From Muribaculaceae bacterium (lineage in GTDB: Bacteria; Bacteroidota; Bacteroidia; Bacteroidales; Muribaculaceae), in assembly GCA_023667015.1 (NCBI GenBank), contig JAMPAX010000003.1, forward strand, positions 98,707 to 162,706: a DNA stretch of 64,000 nucleotides, in the 5' to 3' direction. Below are positions 28,131-37,821 of this stretch, one piece after another. Positions within the stretch are counted from its first letter, which is position 1, and every line of letters starts with the position of its first letter. Made by a program: the position numbers and the translations under genes. A model generated the notes under the pieces. The model was not told the origin of the DNA, ran no database searches, and saw only the letters and a program-made list of their open reading frames with translations.

Positions 28131-30131
28131 ATTGATTTTGCGGGATGATCTTCCGGGAGTGACCGACATCCTGCGGGTTCGTGTTCTTGAGGAATAATCC
28201 TGCATGAATGCTCTTGCCCATATCATCATCTTTGACACCTGAGCCTTTTGCTCAGCCGTCTGATGCATAATGGGTTTGCTACAAGTCGGATCCTTTTTGA
28301 TGTCATAGACACTTTCAATCTCAGAAAGGTCATTCTTAAGCATCAACATCAGACTCGGAGAATACACCTCCACATTATCACCGATAAGACTTAAGGCATA
28401 AGGGGCATGTGTTTTGGAAAATATATCCATGCCCAGGGAGACATGCTCGCGGGGATAACCGGCCATAGCAAGAATAGTCGGAGCCATATCATGCTGACTC
28501 ATGACTCTATCATTAACGACTCCGGGCCTTATCGAACCATCAGGTGCGTACACCATAAAAAAGATATGTGGCTGTACCCATGGCGAATCTTGCAGAGTAT
28601 TTTTGAAATCGCGAGAGCCATGATCCGAGGTGATGATAAAAACCGTATTTTTAAACCAAGGCTGACGCGCGGCAACGGCAAAGAATTCTCTTAGAGATCT
28701 GTCAACATACTCAGCTGCGCGTTCCGGAGAATTCGGAGGAGACTTATAATCATCGGCATTCCAATAATCCGGCACATGAAAAGGCATGTGAGGATTGAGG
28801 GTAAGCCACCCGGAGAAGAACGGTTGTTGCAAATTAGTGAGATCCTCAGCTGCAAAACCGGCCACTGCATGGTCATAAATACCCCATGCACCATCGAAAT
28901 CTCTTTTGGATGGGAAATCATCGCGGCTCGTAACCTCTGAGAAACCGGAAACTCGCAGAAATTGGTCAATATTACATGAGCCCTTCTCAGAACCAAGATA
29001 GAATTTAGTAGAATATCCCATTTGCGAAAGAAGACGCGCCGGGGAGTCAAGATTATTGTCGGAATATGGCGAAGTCATATACATAAAAGGAGATACAGAA
29101 GGGAATCCGCCGAAGATAGTAGTTAGTCCATCGATGGTACCCTTTCCGGCAGCAAAAATATTCTCTACACGCAGGCTCTTTCCGGCTATTGAGTCCAAGA
29201 AAGGCATCAACGACATGGGACGGTCTGCCTCATAAACGTATGTAGAATCTCCCCAAAGAGCTCCACCGCTCTCCATAACGATCACCATAATATTCTTACC
29301 GCGAGCCAAGACAGCAGAATCCGCCGGCACTCCTCCTCTTACCGATGACCGGATACTCGCAAGCTGAGTCTCGTCATAGAAATTGTATTCAGGTAGTTGG
29401 TCTACCCCTTTACCAATAGTACGTATAATGCAGAAAGGAGTATTCTGAACAAGGCTTACCTGCGACATTGTATCTACAGCGTTCAGTGCATCTGAAATCT
29501 TCAGCGGGTGTCCCTTAATGACACCGCGCATTCCGAGAAAAGAGGACAGACCTGCAATCAGAAAAACAGCAACGCGACAAGCATAAGTTTTCCATGGGCG
29601 AGATAATTCCGGCACTCCCCTCTTGATATTAAATCGAGAAGCAAGGAAAAGCATCGAAATGATGAAAAGCACCGCAACGATAATCATAGGCACATACCTT
29701 CCAAGATATGAAGCAAAGATACTCATCATATTTCCCTCACCTATCCAACCCGATAGGGCGTCGAATCGCATTCGTGTACCCGTAAAGGATACCAAAGCTG
29801 TGTCAATAAAATTAAGACAAAGGGCCAAAGAATTGACTACTCCAAAATAAATATTAGAAAAACGAACAGCATATTGAGAAGATGTGAACTCAAACGGTAG
29901 GAAACGAAAGGCAATAAAAGGGATATTCAGCCATATCATCGCCGACAAATCAAACCTCAATCCCCAGAGAGATATATCGAAAAAAGAAGAAAAGCTCAGA
30001 GAACCGATAGAGGCCGAGTTAAAGAAGAAAAATGCCCAGCGAGATAGCCAGATGAAAAAAAGGGCAACAGAAAGTTGCCCTAAAGTAGCCCAATAGATAT
30101 TGGTATTAATCTTAAAATTTATCATGTTCAA
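28128..30131 (-). CDS. LtaS-like membrane phosphoglycerol/phosphoethanolamine transferase (alkaline phosphatase superfamily)
   Basis: A 667-residue protein with five N-terminal membrane helices (to ~215) and a large extracytoplasmic sulfatase-type domain. The metal-binding start NIMVIVMESGGALWGD, the nucleophile threonine in AGKGTIDGLTT, and the late FIITSDHGSRDF and QHDMAPTILAMAGY motifs define the LTA synthase/sulfatase family. In Gram-negative Bacteroidota such enzymes modify envelope glycans or lipids with phosphoglycerol or phosphoethanolamine; the substrate here is unknown. It is last in the glyS operon and overlaps the opine-type dehydrogenase gene by 20 bp. Confidence 0.85.
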   Translation of the reverse strand: MNMINFKINTNIYWATLGQLSVALFFIWLSRWAFFFFNSASIGSLSFSSFFDISLWGLRFDLSAMIWLNIPFIAFRFLPFEFTSSQYAVRFSNIYFGVVNSLALCLNFIDTALVSFTGTRMRFDALSGWIGEGNMMSIFASYLGRYVPMIIVAVLFIISMLFLASRFNIKRGVPELSRPWKTYACRVAVFLIAGLSSFLGMRGVIKGHPLKISDALNAVDTMSQVSLVQNTPFCIIRTIGKGVDQLPEYNFYDETQLASIRSSVRGGVPADSAVLARGKNIMVIVMESGGALWGDSTYVYEADRPMSLMPFLDSIAGKSLRVENIFAAGKGTIDGLTTIFGGFPSVSPFMYMTSPYSDNNLDSPARLLSQMGYSTKFYLGSEKGSCNIDQFLRVSGFSEVTSRDDFPSKRDFDGAWGIYDHAVAGFAAEDLTNLQQPFFSGWLTLNPHMPFHVPDYWNADDYKSPPNSPERAAEYVDRSLREFFAVAARQPWFKNTVFIITSDHGSRDFKNTLQDSPWVQPHIFFMVYAPDGSIRPGVVNDRVMSQHDMAPTILAMAGYPREHVSLGMDIFSKTHAPYALSLIGDNVEVYSPSLMLMLKNDLSEIESVYDIKKDPTCSKPIMHQTAEQKAQVSKMMIWARAFMQDYSSRTRTRRMSVTPGRSSRKIN

Positions 30132-31134
30132 TTATGCGGCCCCATTCATAGACTTCATCAATGACGGGAGTTGATATATTATGGCGATGGGCCAGATCGC
30201 GGATAAACTTTAGCCCAAAAGGGAAATCCTCTGTGAAATATCGACTTGAAAAGTCGGGTATCCACCCTCCTTCTGTCTTAATCATTGGAGATTTAATAGA
30301 CCTGAACGCCTCAATAGATTTCATCTTCCTTGTCAGAGAAGAGGCATCGGATGATTCATAATAGTCCAATAAAGTCGGGATGGCACTCTGCGATATGTTC
30401 AAAGACTTGACGAGTTGTTGAAACTCATTATCCATAGCTATAATAAACTCAGAAGCCTCATCTGTCCAATCGGCATAGAAAAGGGATTGAGAATCATATG
30501 GAATGCCGTCAAAATCTCTCCACATTGAATATAGCCTGCCGGTATGTAAAATAGGATTACTATTTGTTAGAGAAGCTTCATAAAAATTGTCCAGGAGATT
30601 GACCGGGGTGGAGAGGTTCTCTTCAAGGAACCCTCTGAGTTCCTCCTTATTATCGCAATTCTCTATAGCCACATTTAACGATGATTTGTATCCCAACAGG
30701 TCTCCGACTTTGCCATACTCTCTGCATCGGGCTATAAAGGGCACTCTCTGAAATCCGAAAAGAGTAAAATTGTTACCCAATATATCATGCGCCATGAAGA
30801 AAAAGCCGGTACTTGATACAACCGAACCAACTATAGCATTCTTGTGTAAATATGGACGAATCGTTCTCAGCGTATTCTCTATCAGATAACCCGGCAAGGT
30901 AAGAAAGACAATATCACTCTGAGGGATAACATCCTCAGGATTAGCCGAAACCTTATTGACGATTCCGGAATACAATCTCCCATTCAGATCGTAGACTTCT
31001 ATTGAATTGTTCCAATGTTGTGGGTGGCCGGTAAGGATATTGACCTTAAGTCCCTTTGACAAGAAGAAACCCGAGCACACCAGACCCAGAGCACCGCCGC
31101 CACAAATAGTTACTGTACAATTCTTAGACTCCAT
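30112..31134 (-). CDS. NAD/NADP octopine/nopaline dehydrogenase family protein
   Basis: A 340-residue cytoplasmic oxidoreductase. The N-terminus has a dinucleotide-binding loop CGGGALGLVCSGF (residues ~11-23), a Rossmann beta-sheet with DIVFLTLPGY, and the C-terminal helical domain contains LTNSNPILHTGRL, the asparagine/histidine motif of the octopine dehydrogenase family (PF02317). The reaction joins an amino acid and a 2-oxo acid or acts on a related substrate; which one is unclear. It sits between a small lipoprotein gene (11 bp) and the LtaS-like gene (overlapping 20 bp), suggesting an envelope or cell-wall precursor role rather than opine catabolism. Confidence 0.8.
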   Translation of the reverse strand: MESKNCTVTICGGGALGLVCSGFFLSKGLKVNILTGHPQHWNNSIEVYDLNGRLYSGIVNKVSANPEDVIPQSDIVFLTLPGYLIENTLRTIRPYLHKNAIVGSVVSSTGFFFMAHDILGNNFTLFGFQRVPFIARCREYGKVGDLLGYKSSLNVAIENCDNKEELRGFLEENLSTPVNLLDNFYEASLTNSNPILHTGRLYSMWRDFDGIPYDSQSLFYADWTDEASEFIIAMDNEFQQLVKSLNISQSAIPTLLDYYESSDASSLTRKMKSIEAFRSIKSPMIKTEGGWIPDFSSRYFTEDFPFGLKFIRDLAHRHNISTPVIDEVYEWGRIIEHDKF

Positions 31135-31145
31135 CTCAAAAAGTG

Positions 31146-31493
31146 CTACTTATAATACTTATCGAGATGCACAGAAAGCTCAGGACGAACCGTACGCATT
31201 GTAGAGATAAAAGCAGAGTCAAAAGCCGCTGCAGACTTTTTCTTACCTTCAATAGTAAACTTACTCTGGATGCTACGCACCTCCAAGAGGGCACCTTGAA
31301 GCTGGAGAGTATCGTCCCATTGGCGATTGACGAAATCGCGAGCAGCGTCGCGACCCATCATTTGTGCAGCCTCAATCTCAGCAGCTGTTTCCTCCGCTTG
31401 CTCTGTCTGTTGCATCTCTTTCTTTCCGCAAGCAACAGCCATCAGAAAAGCCAGAGAAGCAAAAGCTAAATATCTATATTTAAAAATTCTCAT
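31146..31493 (-). CDS. Hypothetical small lipoprotein
   Basis: A 115-residue lipoprotein not recognised as a named family. The lipobox is MAVACG (Cys22). The mature part is Glu/Gln/Ala-rich (QQTEQAEETAAEIEAAQ, probably a helix) followed by a short mixed domain ending HLDKYYK. Located 18 bp after the S9 peptidase gene and 11 bp before the dehydrogenase gene in the glyS operon. Confidence 0.75.
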   Translation of the reverse strand: MRIFKYRYLAFASLAFLMAVACGKKEMQQTEQAEETAAEIEAAQMMGRDAARDFVNRQWDDTLQLQGALLEVRSIQSKFTIEGKKKSAAAFDSAFISTMRTVRPELSVHLDKYYK

Positions 31494-31511
31494 TACAACT
31501 ATTTTCAGAAA

Positions 31512-34058
31512 TTACTTTCCATACATAGAATCCCACCATCGGGGGTCATTCTGCAGATACTTGGCAAACCATGCCATGATTGTAGCGTGCCAGAGTTTGC
31601 GCTTATCGTAGTTGGTGATGACATGATCCTGATCTTCAACAGTGATAAATTCTACATCGCGATTAAGGATCTTAAGAGCGTTGAAGAGCTGAATACTTTC
31701 TCCGATAGGCACGTTGGTGTCGCGGCTGCCATGAAGGAGTAGCAGAGGTGTATGAATCTTATCGGCATTAAAGAGAGAGCCATGTTTAGTGAAAAGATCA
31801 GGGTTTGTCCATGGGTAAGAATTAGCTGCAGCTACAGAATTGTAGGAATATCCCCAGTAGCCCTCACCCCAGTAGCTCGTCACATTCGAAATGCCGGCAT
31901 GGGAAACGGCAGCCGCAAAAAGGTCTGTCTTGGTCTGAAGCAACTGAGTCATAAAGCCGCCATAGCTGGCACCGAGACAACCTATTTTGTGGGAATCTAT
32001 GAAATCCTTCTCCTCACATAGCTTCTTTACCCCCTCAATGATATCTTCAGCAGTGCGCTCGCCCCAAGCATTGACATGGCGAGCAGAGAACTCCTGCCCA
32101 TAACCAATAGTTCCGGAAGGATTGACTACATACACCACATAGTCGCGAGAAGCAAACAGCTGAGGAGTATACGGGCTATGTGAGGTACGATTGGAAGGAG
32201 TAGTACCACCATAATAATATACAATCAAAGGATATTTCCTTGAAGGGTCAAAATTCGGAGGGAGGGTAAGGGTACCATCTATAATATCGCCATTAGAAGA
32301 CTTGAAAGTCCAAGACTGAGAATTTCCGAGCGTGAGAGCAGCGAATTCCTCCTTCATGGGGTCGGCGAGCAGAGTGTTGCGTCCGGATTTAAGATCCATT
32401 ATCCAGCCCTGGCCGAGGTAAGTATAGCCCATTCCGCAGTAAGCGATATACTTAGACTCATCATTACCAATGGAAAAATTACGAACAAAATCAACCTTTG
32501 CCGGAAGAGTTTTGATACTTCCGGTTTTAGGATTTAGAGTACACAGCTTCTGATAAAAGCCTTCTACAGCGATGAAATAAATCAGACCATCAACTTTGTT
32601 CCATATCGGAGTCCCGGATACAGAAGGATCGAAATCGCGAGTCAAAGACTTCACCTTCCTCGACTTCAAATCGAGCAAATAAGCCTGAACATCGAAATCG
32701 TTGGCCCATTCATGATTACCGGCATTCCTACCGATACCGTCAAACTCATTGGGACCGCCCCAAAGCAGGATCTGCTTATTATCCGGGGAATAAATAGCAC
32801 CGGCGATACCTCCGGAATTAGCCACAATAGTATCGGTCTTAAGAGTATTTACATCCAATTCAATGACAGACACATTATAGAATGGGAACTGACCCGGAGT
32901 CTGGCGTGTAGCTGTATAGAGAATACGGCGGGAGTCGGAAGAAATATCTGCAAGTGATGTAGAAGGGCCTCCATATGTCAATGGATAAGAGATGCCGGAA
33001 GAGAGTTCATATCGATACAGATAACTACGGTTTCTATTGCCGGGGAGGCGATCGTCGGGTTCGGTCACTCTACGCATGACACCCTCCTCCTTCTTCCCCT
33101 TGACAAAATCAGAGTATACGAACCAATTGCCGTCCGGAGCCCATGAAATCTGAGCGGCACTTACAGGAGAATTGTCGCAAACAAGAATGGGTGCAAGCCT
33201 TGTAGCATCCATCTTGAAAATTGCAAAGAGGTCGGCACTGCGCTCGCTATAGAATAACGTAGAGCCTGTAGGCATCCAGGCTGCATCAGAAGGGAGACTT
33301 GTGCTCACCACAGCATTGTTGGAGGCCAGACGCAACTCCGACCAGCTACGATTGTCTGCTTCACCGAAAGTTTCGGTGAAGTTTAATAGAATATACCTTC
33401 CATCCGGGGAAATAGCGGTTCTATTGAGTCGGACACCGAGAGTAGTAGTTTCTATCGAGAAGCGACGCTCCACGTCAGGACCCACAGCCAAGTCTACATT
33501 TTCGAAATCACTGTCAGGGATGAATCTCAGCGAGAATGAAGGTTTCCCATCTTTTGGGAAATCGAGAATATGGACTTCAATTTCAGAAGTATATTCCGGG
33601 GCGAGAGAAATTGCAGAAGTAGCTTCCTTTGCTACAGAATCAACGGTAGTCTTTTTTATCTTTGATACTCCATCTACAAAGACCTCGAACATCGCATTTG
33701 ACTCAGCCTTGAGCTTTCCCTTGACAAATCTGGAAGGTCGAATTCGAGAAGACAGGAGATGAAAAGTTGCCGAATTTTCCGCCGCCACCGGCTTATCTAA
33801 ATTCAGAAAGCCAAGAGAATCAGTAGCAATGACAGAACAAGAAGAGCTATCGAGAGGATGGAACCAATCGGCAGCCTTCCGAGCCCGAAGCAGGGAAGAG
33901 CGGTCAAACTTATTGCCACTGTCCAAAGAATCGGGGACAACCGGAAGAGCCATCAGAGCAGGCTCCATGTACTTAAATTCTCGGAAAACGCCCTGCGGGG
34001 ATGATGCCTGCAAGAATAAAGTACCCGATAAAAGGGCGAAGCTGAGTAAATATCTCAT
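31512..34058 (-). CDS. S9 family (prolyl oligopeptidase/DPP-type) serine peptidase
   Basis: An 848-residue exported peptidase with a signal peptide (1-18). An N-terminal beta-propeller (~190-560, with repeats like SPDGRYILLNF, APDGNWFVYSD, SSDSRRILYTA and SPDNKQILLWG) precedes the C-terminal alpha/beta hydrolase domain. The triad is complete: serine in GASYGG (S698), aspartate in GSRD (D780), histidine in DQDHV (H812). Probably a periplasmic dipeptidyl or acylaminoacyl peptidase. It follows the FKBP gene by 3 bp in the glyS operon. Confidence 0.93.
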   Translation of the reverse strand: MRYLLSFALLSGTLFLQASSPQGVFREFKYMEPALMALPVVPDSLDSGNKFDRSSLLRARKAADWFHPLDSSSCSVIATDSLGFLNLDKPVAAENSATFHLLSSRIRPSRFVKGKLKAESNAMFEVFVDGVSKIKKTTVDSVAKEATSAISLAPEYTSEIEVHILDFPKDGKPSFSLRFIPDSDFENVDLAVGPDVERRFSIETTTLGVRLNRTAISPDGRYILLNFTETFGEADNRSWSELRLASNNAVVSTSLPSDAAWMPTGSTLFYSERSADLFAIFKMDATRLAPILVCDNSPVSAAQISWAPDGNWFVYSDFVKGKKEEGVMRRVTEPDDRLPGNRNRSYLYRYELSSGISYPLTYGGPSTSLADISSDSRRILYTATRQTPGQFPFYNVSVIELDVNTLKTDTIVANSGGIAGAIYSPDNKQILLWGGPNEFDGIGRNAGNHEWANDFDVQAYLLDLKSRKVKSLTRDFDPSVSGTPIWNKVDGLIYFIAVEGFYQKLCTLNPKTGSIKTLPAKVDFVRNFSIGNDESKYIAYCGMGYTYLGQGWIMDLKSGRNTLLADPMKEEFAALTLGNSQSWTFKSSNGDIIDGTLTLPPNFDPSRKYPLIVYYYGGTTPSNRTSHSPYTPQLFASRDYVVYVVNPSGTIGYGQEFSARHVNAWGERTAEDIIEGVKKLCEEKDFIDSHKIGCLGASYGGFMTQLLQTKTDLFAAAVSHAGISNVTSYWGEGYWGYSYNSVAAANSYPWTNPDLFTKHGSLFNADKIHTPLLLLHGSRDTNVPIGESIQLFNALKILNRDVEFITVEDQDHVITNYDKRKLWHATIMAWFAKYLQNDPRWWDSMYGK

Positions 34059-34061
34059 CGC

Positions 34062-34622
34062 TTAGTCATTCGAAATTTCATAGGCGTGAATGCCCACGAG
34101 TTTAATTTTGAAGAGAAGAGTTGAATAGGGGGGTATAGAGCCGTAGGCAGTTGTGCCATAAGCTGCAGAATATGGCAGGACCAGAGCTACGGAGTCTCCG
34201 ACATGCATCAGAGGCAGCACAGCCCTCACGCCCGTAATCATATCAGCCGGGCGGGTACGATATATACTGTCGCCATAGGTGTGGAGGTCATATGAGGAGT
34301 TGATAACCTTCCCATTGATATCTGCCGTCTCATACGTCATGTCGATAGTAGAATTATCGAGTGGCGAAAGGTTTTTTGCCGTCAATGATCTGTCGTTACA
34401 CCACCTCACGAGGGCAAAAGTAGCCGGAGCCCAAGAGGGAGTAATTTTCTCAAACTTCAGCTTCCCATTTTCAGTTTGAGTCTCCGCCTCCTTCACATAT
34501 TCTTCATTAGATATCTTCCACTCCGCATAGTCGGAATCATCATCATCCATGCAAGCAGAAAGAGAGGCAATCAGAAGAGAAGCTATCAGAAGATTGCCAT
34601 AAGAGCGTAGTTTCATAATCAT
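34062..34622 (-). CDS. FKBP-type peptidyl-prolyl cis-trans isomerase lipoprotein
   Basis: A 186-residue lipoprotein with lipobox SLSACM followed by an acidic DDDDSD stretch. The C-terminal ~100 residues form an FKBP domain: IDMTYETADINGKVINSSYD, MITGVRAVLPLMHVGDSVALV, and YGTTAYGSIPPYSTLLFKIKL, where the IPPYSTLLF strand lines the active site. Helps folding of exported proteins. The gene overlaps lemA by one base; a start at 34616 is equally possible. Confidence 0.9.
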   Translation of the reverse strand: MIMKLRSYGNLLIASLLIASLSACMDDDDSDYAEWKISNEEYVKEAETQTENGKLKFEKITPSWAPATFALVRWCNDRSLTAKNLSPLDNSTIDMTYETADINGKVINSSYDLHTYGDSIYRTRPADMITGVRAVLPLMHVGDSVALVLPYSAAYGTTAYGSIPPYSTLLFKIKLVGIHAYEISND

Positions 34623-35212
34623 CAGAAATTAACTTCCGGAGCTCTATCAGCACCGGCAGAGGCCTTAAACTGAGGTTTCTTCTCGAAGCCAAACCAGCCG
34701 GCATAGATATTTGTCGGGAACTTGGATATGGCAGTATTGTAATCCATCACAGCCTCAGTATATCTTTTTCTTTCGGTAGCTATTCTATTTTCCGTACCCT
34801 CGAGTTGGCTCTGAAGAACAAGGAAATTCTTATTAGCCTTAAGATCGGGATAAGCTTCAGTTACAGCGAGTAGCGACTTTAGAGCCTGAGATAGCTCATC
34901 TTGCGCCTGCTGATACTTGGCGAGTGTTTCCTCGTTGAGGTTATCTGCATCGAGAGTGATGGAGGTAGCCTTGGCACGAGCCTCCGTCACATTAATGAGG
35001 GTTTTCTCCTCGTGGGTAGAATATCCCTTGACAGTATTTACAAGATTCGGAATAAGGTCGGCACGACGCTGATATTGGTTTTCCACTTGTGCCCAAGACT
35101 GATCTACAGACTGCTGCTTCTCCACCAGAGAATTATAGTTGCACGAAGAGAGAGAGGCAACCATACAGATTGCAACCAGACATAGGAAAAGCTTATTAAA
35201 GATTTTATACAT
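34622..35212 (-). CDS. lemA: LemA family lipoprotein
   Basis: A 196-residue membrane-anchored protein. The N-terminal hydrophobic stretch ends in a lipobox SLSSCN. The mature part is a helical bundle with the LemA signature YQRRADLIPNLVNTVKGY and QLEGTENRIATERKRYTEAVMDYN, ending in a short loop (FPTNIYAGWFGFEKKPQFKA). Function in Bacteroidota is unclear. One base separates it from glyS upstream. Confidence 0.95.
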   Translation of the reverse strand: MYKIFNKLFLCLVAICMVASLSSCNYNSLVEKQQSVDQSWAQVENQYQRRADLIPNLVNTVKGYSTHEEKTLINVTEARAKATSITLDADNLNEETLAKYQQAQDELSQALKSLLAVTEAYPDLKANKNFLVLQSQLEGTENRIATERKRYTEAVMDYNTAISKFPTNIYAGWFGFEKKPQFKASAGADRAPEVNF

Positions 35213-35213
35213 A

Positions 35214-36758
35214 TCAAGAAAGTTTGCGGAGCAGAGAATTAAGGCTCACCTTCTCCTTGAGGATATTTTCGAGATTATCAATAGATACGCGTTCCTGTTC
35301 CATAGAATCGCGATGACGCAGCGTCACGGTGTTGTCTTCGAGGGTCTGATGGTCTACGGTGATACAGTAGGGAGTGCCGACTGCGTCCTGACGGCGATAG
35401 CGCTTGCCAATAGAATCCTTCTCATCGTAGCCGCAAGTGAAGTCGAAACGAAGTTTATGCTGAATTTCACGAGCCTTTTCGGGGAGACCATCCTTCTTCA
35501 CAAGGGGAAGAACAGCACACTTCACAGGAGCCAGAGGGGCCGGGAAATGGAGTACCACGCGATGGTCGCCGCCACCAAGATCTTGATCTTCGTAGCAACT
35601 ACAGAAGACACTCAGGAACATACGATCTACACCAATAGAAGTCTCAATCACATAGGGGACATAGCTTTCATTGAGCTCAGGATCGAAATACTGAATTTTC
35701 TTTCCGGAAAACTTCTCATGCTGGGAGAGGTCGAAATTAGTGCGGGAATGTATGCCCTCCACCTCCTTGAAACCGAAGGGCATCTTGAATTCGATATCAG
35801 TAGCCGCATTAGCATAGTGGGCGAGCTTCTCGTGGTCGTGGAAGCGATACTTATCATCGCCAAGACCGAGAGCTTCGTGCCATTTCAGTCGGGTATTTCG
35901 CCAGAAGTCGAACCATTTCAGCTCCTCACCTGGACGCACGAAGAATTGCATCTCCATCTGCTCAAACTCACGCATACGGAAAATAAACTGGCGAGCTACG
36001 ATCTCATTTCTGAAAGCCTTACCAATCTGTGCAATACCGAAGGGAATTCGCATGCGTCCTGTCTTCTGCACATTGAGATAATTGACGAAAATACCCTGGG
36101 CAGTCTCCGGACGAAGGTAGACTTCCATAGCACCATCAGCCGTAGAGCCCATTTCAGTTTTAAACATTAGGTTAAACTGGCGGACGTCGGTCCAATTGCG
36201 AGTACCACTGATTGGGCAAACAATCTCGCAATCGATGATAATTTGGCGGAGCTCAGCGAGGTCATTGGCATTCATGGCATCGGAGAAACGCTGATGGAGC
36301 TCATCGCGCTTCTTCTGATGCTCGAGTACTCGAGGGTTTGTCTGGCGGAACATAGCCTCATCGAAAGAATCACCGAAACGCTTGGCTGCCTTAGCTACCT
36401 CCTTATTGATTTTTTCATCAATTTTTGCGATTTCATCCTCAATGAGGACATCGGCACGATAGCGCTTTTTGGAATCCTTATTATCGATTAGGGGATCGTT
36501 GAAAGCATCGACATGGCCGGATGCCTTCCAGATTGTAGGATGCATAAAGATTGCAGAATCTATACCAACGATATTATCGTGGAGCATGGTCATAGCCTCC
36601 CACCAGTAGCGTTTGATATTATTTTTAAGTTCCACGCCATTCTGGCCATAGTCATAAACAGCCGACAGACCGTCATATATCTCCGAGGATTGGAATACGA
36701 AGCCATATTCCTTAGCGTGCGCTATAATTGTTTTAAAAACATCTTCTTGCTTTGCCAT
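35214..36758 (-). CDS. glyS: Glycine--tRNA ligase (dimeric type)
   Basis: Charges tRNA-Gly. The 514-residue protein is the homodimeric alpha2 class II enzyme (often labelled glyS or glyQS in Bacteroidota). Motif 2 is in FRNEI with RMREFEQMEMQFF; motif 3 lies in GVDRMFLSVF; an anticodon-binding domain forms the C-terminus (APVKCAVLPLVKKDGLPEKA). The insert with RRYWWEAM and EMGSTADGAMEVYLRPETAQG is diagnostic. It heads the minus-strand operon; promoter at 36841-36848. Confidence 0.97.
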   Translation of the reverse strand: MAKQEDVFKTIIAHAKEYGFVFQSSEIYDGLSAVYDYGQNGVELKNNIKRYWWEAMTMLHDNIVGIDSAIFMHPTIWKASGHVDAFNDPLIDNKDSKKRYRADVLIEDEIAKIDEKINKEVAKAAKRFGDSFDEAMFRQTNPRVLEHQKKRDELHQRFSDAMNANDLAELRQIIIDCEIVCPISGTRNWTDVRQFNLMFKTEMGSTADGAMEVYLRPETAQGIFVNYLNVQKTGRMRIPFGIAQIGKAFRNEIVARQFIFRMREFEQMEMQFFVRPGEELKWFDFWRNTRLKWHEALGLGDDKYRFHDHEKLAHYANAATDIEFKMPFGFKEVEGIHSRTNFDLSQHEKFSGKKIQYFDPELNESYVPYVIETSIGVDRMFLSVFCSCYEDQDLGGGDHRVVLHFPAPLAPVKCAVLPLVKKDGLPEKAREIQHKLRFDFTCGYDEKDSIGKRYRRQDAVGTPYCITVDHQTLEDNTVTLRHRDSMEQERVSIDNLENILKEKVSLNSLLRKLS

Positions 36759-36777
36759 ATTACAGAAAATAAGGTAC

Positions 36778-36795
36778 TGACGGAAGTTTCCGTCA
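36778..36795 (-). promoter_or_regulatory. Palindrome in the glyS leader
   Basis: TGACGGAA and TTCCGTCA flank a 2-bp centre, 20 bp before the glyS start; a second hairpin, GAGCC/GGCTC, lies at 36816-36831. Leader folding or a protein operator are both possible; it does not look like a T-box. Confidence 0.4.
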
Positions 36796-36840
36796 AAGGG
36801 TTAAGATATAGAAAAGAGCCGCAAGTGGCTCAGCCAACGA

Positions 36841-36848
36841 CAAAAGTA
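36841..36848 (-). promoter_or_regulatory. -7 promoter motif of the glyS operon
   Basis: Minus-strand TACTTTTG; leader ~75 nt. The spacer from here to 37048 contains only AT-rich DNA and a short AGGAATTA-like repeat tract (37040-37070). Confidence 0.6.
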
Positions 36849-37048
36849 CAAAAAAAAGCTCAAACACGAAAGAGCGAATAAAAAAAAGGAGGGATAATCT
36901 GTAGACACTCCTTCGAATATCAGATTGCCTATCTTGAGCTTAGTGCATTGGGGACAGCTTGAAGACTTGGAGATAGTAATATGATACTTAAATGGAGTAC
37001 GATAGTCGTGCCTGTATTTTCGTCTTGTATGTAGAAGGTAATAAGGAA

Positions 37049-37576
37049 TTAAGAATTAGGAATTAGGAGTTCCATGAGATGGGAGGAGGCATCTTCTATC
37101 AGATCTAAGGCGATCTCGAAGCCTTCGGCTCCCTCGTAGTATGGGTCGGGGATACAGTCAGCGTGGGGATGATGACGGAAGAAGTCTGCTATTCTCACCA
37201 CCTTCTGTTCCGCCTCCGGCGTGGGTGCCAACCGACGGAGATTATCATAGTTTGAATCATCCATACCTATGATAATATCGAAATCATCATAATCTGAAAG
37301 GCGCACCGGGCGACTACGATGGTCAAGATGGTAGCCACGCTGGAACGCATGGACACGCATTCGCTTGTCAGGCAATTCGCCGGCATGTCCACCATAAAGG
37401 CCGGCAGAATCAACCATAAAGCGAGAGCTCAAGCCACTATCATCTATGATTCTTCCGAAGACCGCCTGAGCAGCCGGAGAACGGCAGATATTACCCAAGC
37501 AAACAAACAGTACGCTTATCTTCCTGTGAGCTGAACGTTCAGCGAGCCTATCGGCCAATTCAACACCTTTATTCAT
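37049..37576 (-). CDS. Low molecular weight protein-tyrosine phosphatase
   Basis: A 175-residue cytoplasmic phosphatase. The P-loop VCLGNICRSP (Cys26, Arg32) is the CX5R signature, and the general acid is in PDPYYEG. The first ~18 residues (MNKGVELADRLAERSAHRK) extend beyond the family's usual start near ISVLFVCLGN. In Bacteroidota such enzymes often act on tyrosine kinases of capsule export, but no such genes are adjacent here. Confidence 0.93.
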   Translation of the reverse strand: MNKGVELADRLAERSAHRKISVLFVCLGNICRSPAAQAVFGRIIDDSGLSSRFMVDSAGLYGGHAGELPDKRMRVHAFQRGYHLDHRSRPVRLSDYDDFDIIIGMDDSNYDNLRRLAPTPEAEQKVVRIADFFRHHPHADCIPDPYYEGAEGFEIALDLIEDASSHLMELLIPNS

Positions 37577-37612
37577 ATATCAAAATAAACTATTCAAAAC
37601 GAAATAAACGAA

Positions 37613-37775
37613 TAAGTAGATGGTCGATTTAAATTTAAACTTTATGCGCGGTTATTTTTGTGACAGTTTCTTCACTTGAAGAAGGAATAATGCGGGCATT
37701 ATGACTGATGAGAGGGGAGAAAATGTCCAAAAAGAACAAGCCGAAAGTTTGAATTTAAATTGGGGCAACTGCTTA
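37613..37775. repeat. Palindromic intergenic element, long form (106-bp interior)
   Basis: The left arm starts TAAGTAGATGGTCGATTTAA (37613-37640 in full) and the right arm (37747-37775) is its imperfect reverse complement ending ACTGCTTA. The arms match those of 42360-42415, where only 2 bp separate them; here 106 bp lie between. It is just upstream of the B12 riboswitch promoter. Confidence 0.7.
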
Positions 37776-37821
37776 AATACTCCAACAAAATTAGCTTAAT
37801 CGAAAATAATGACAAAATATA

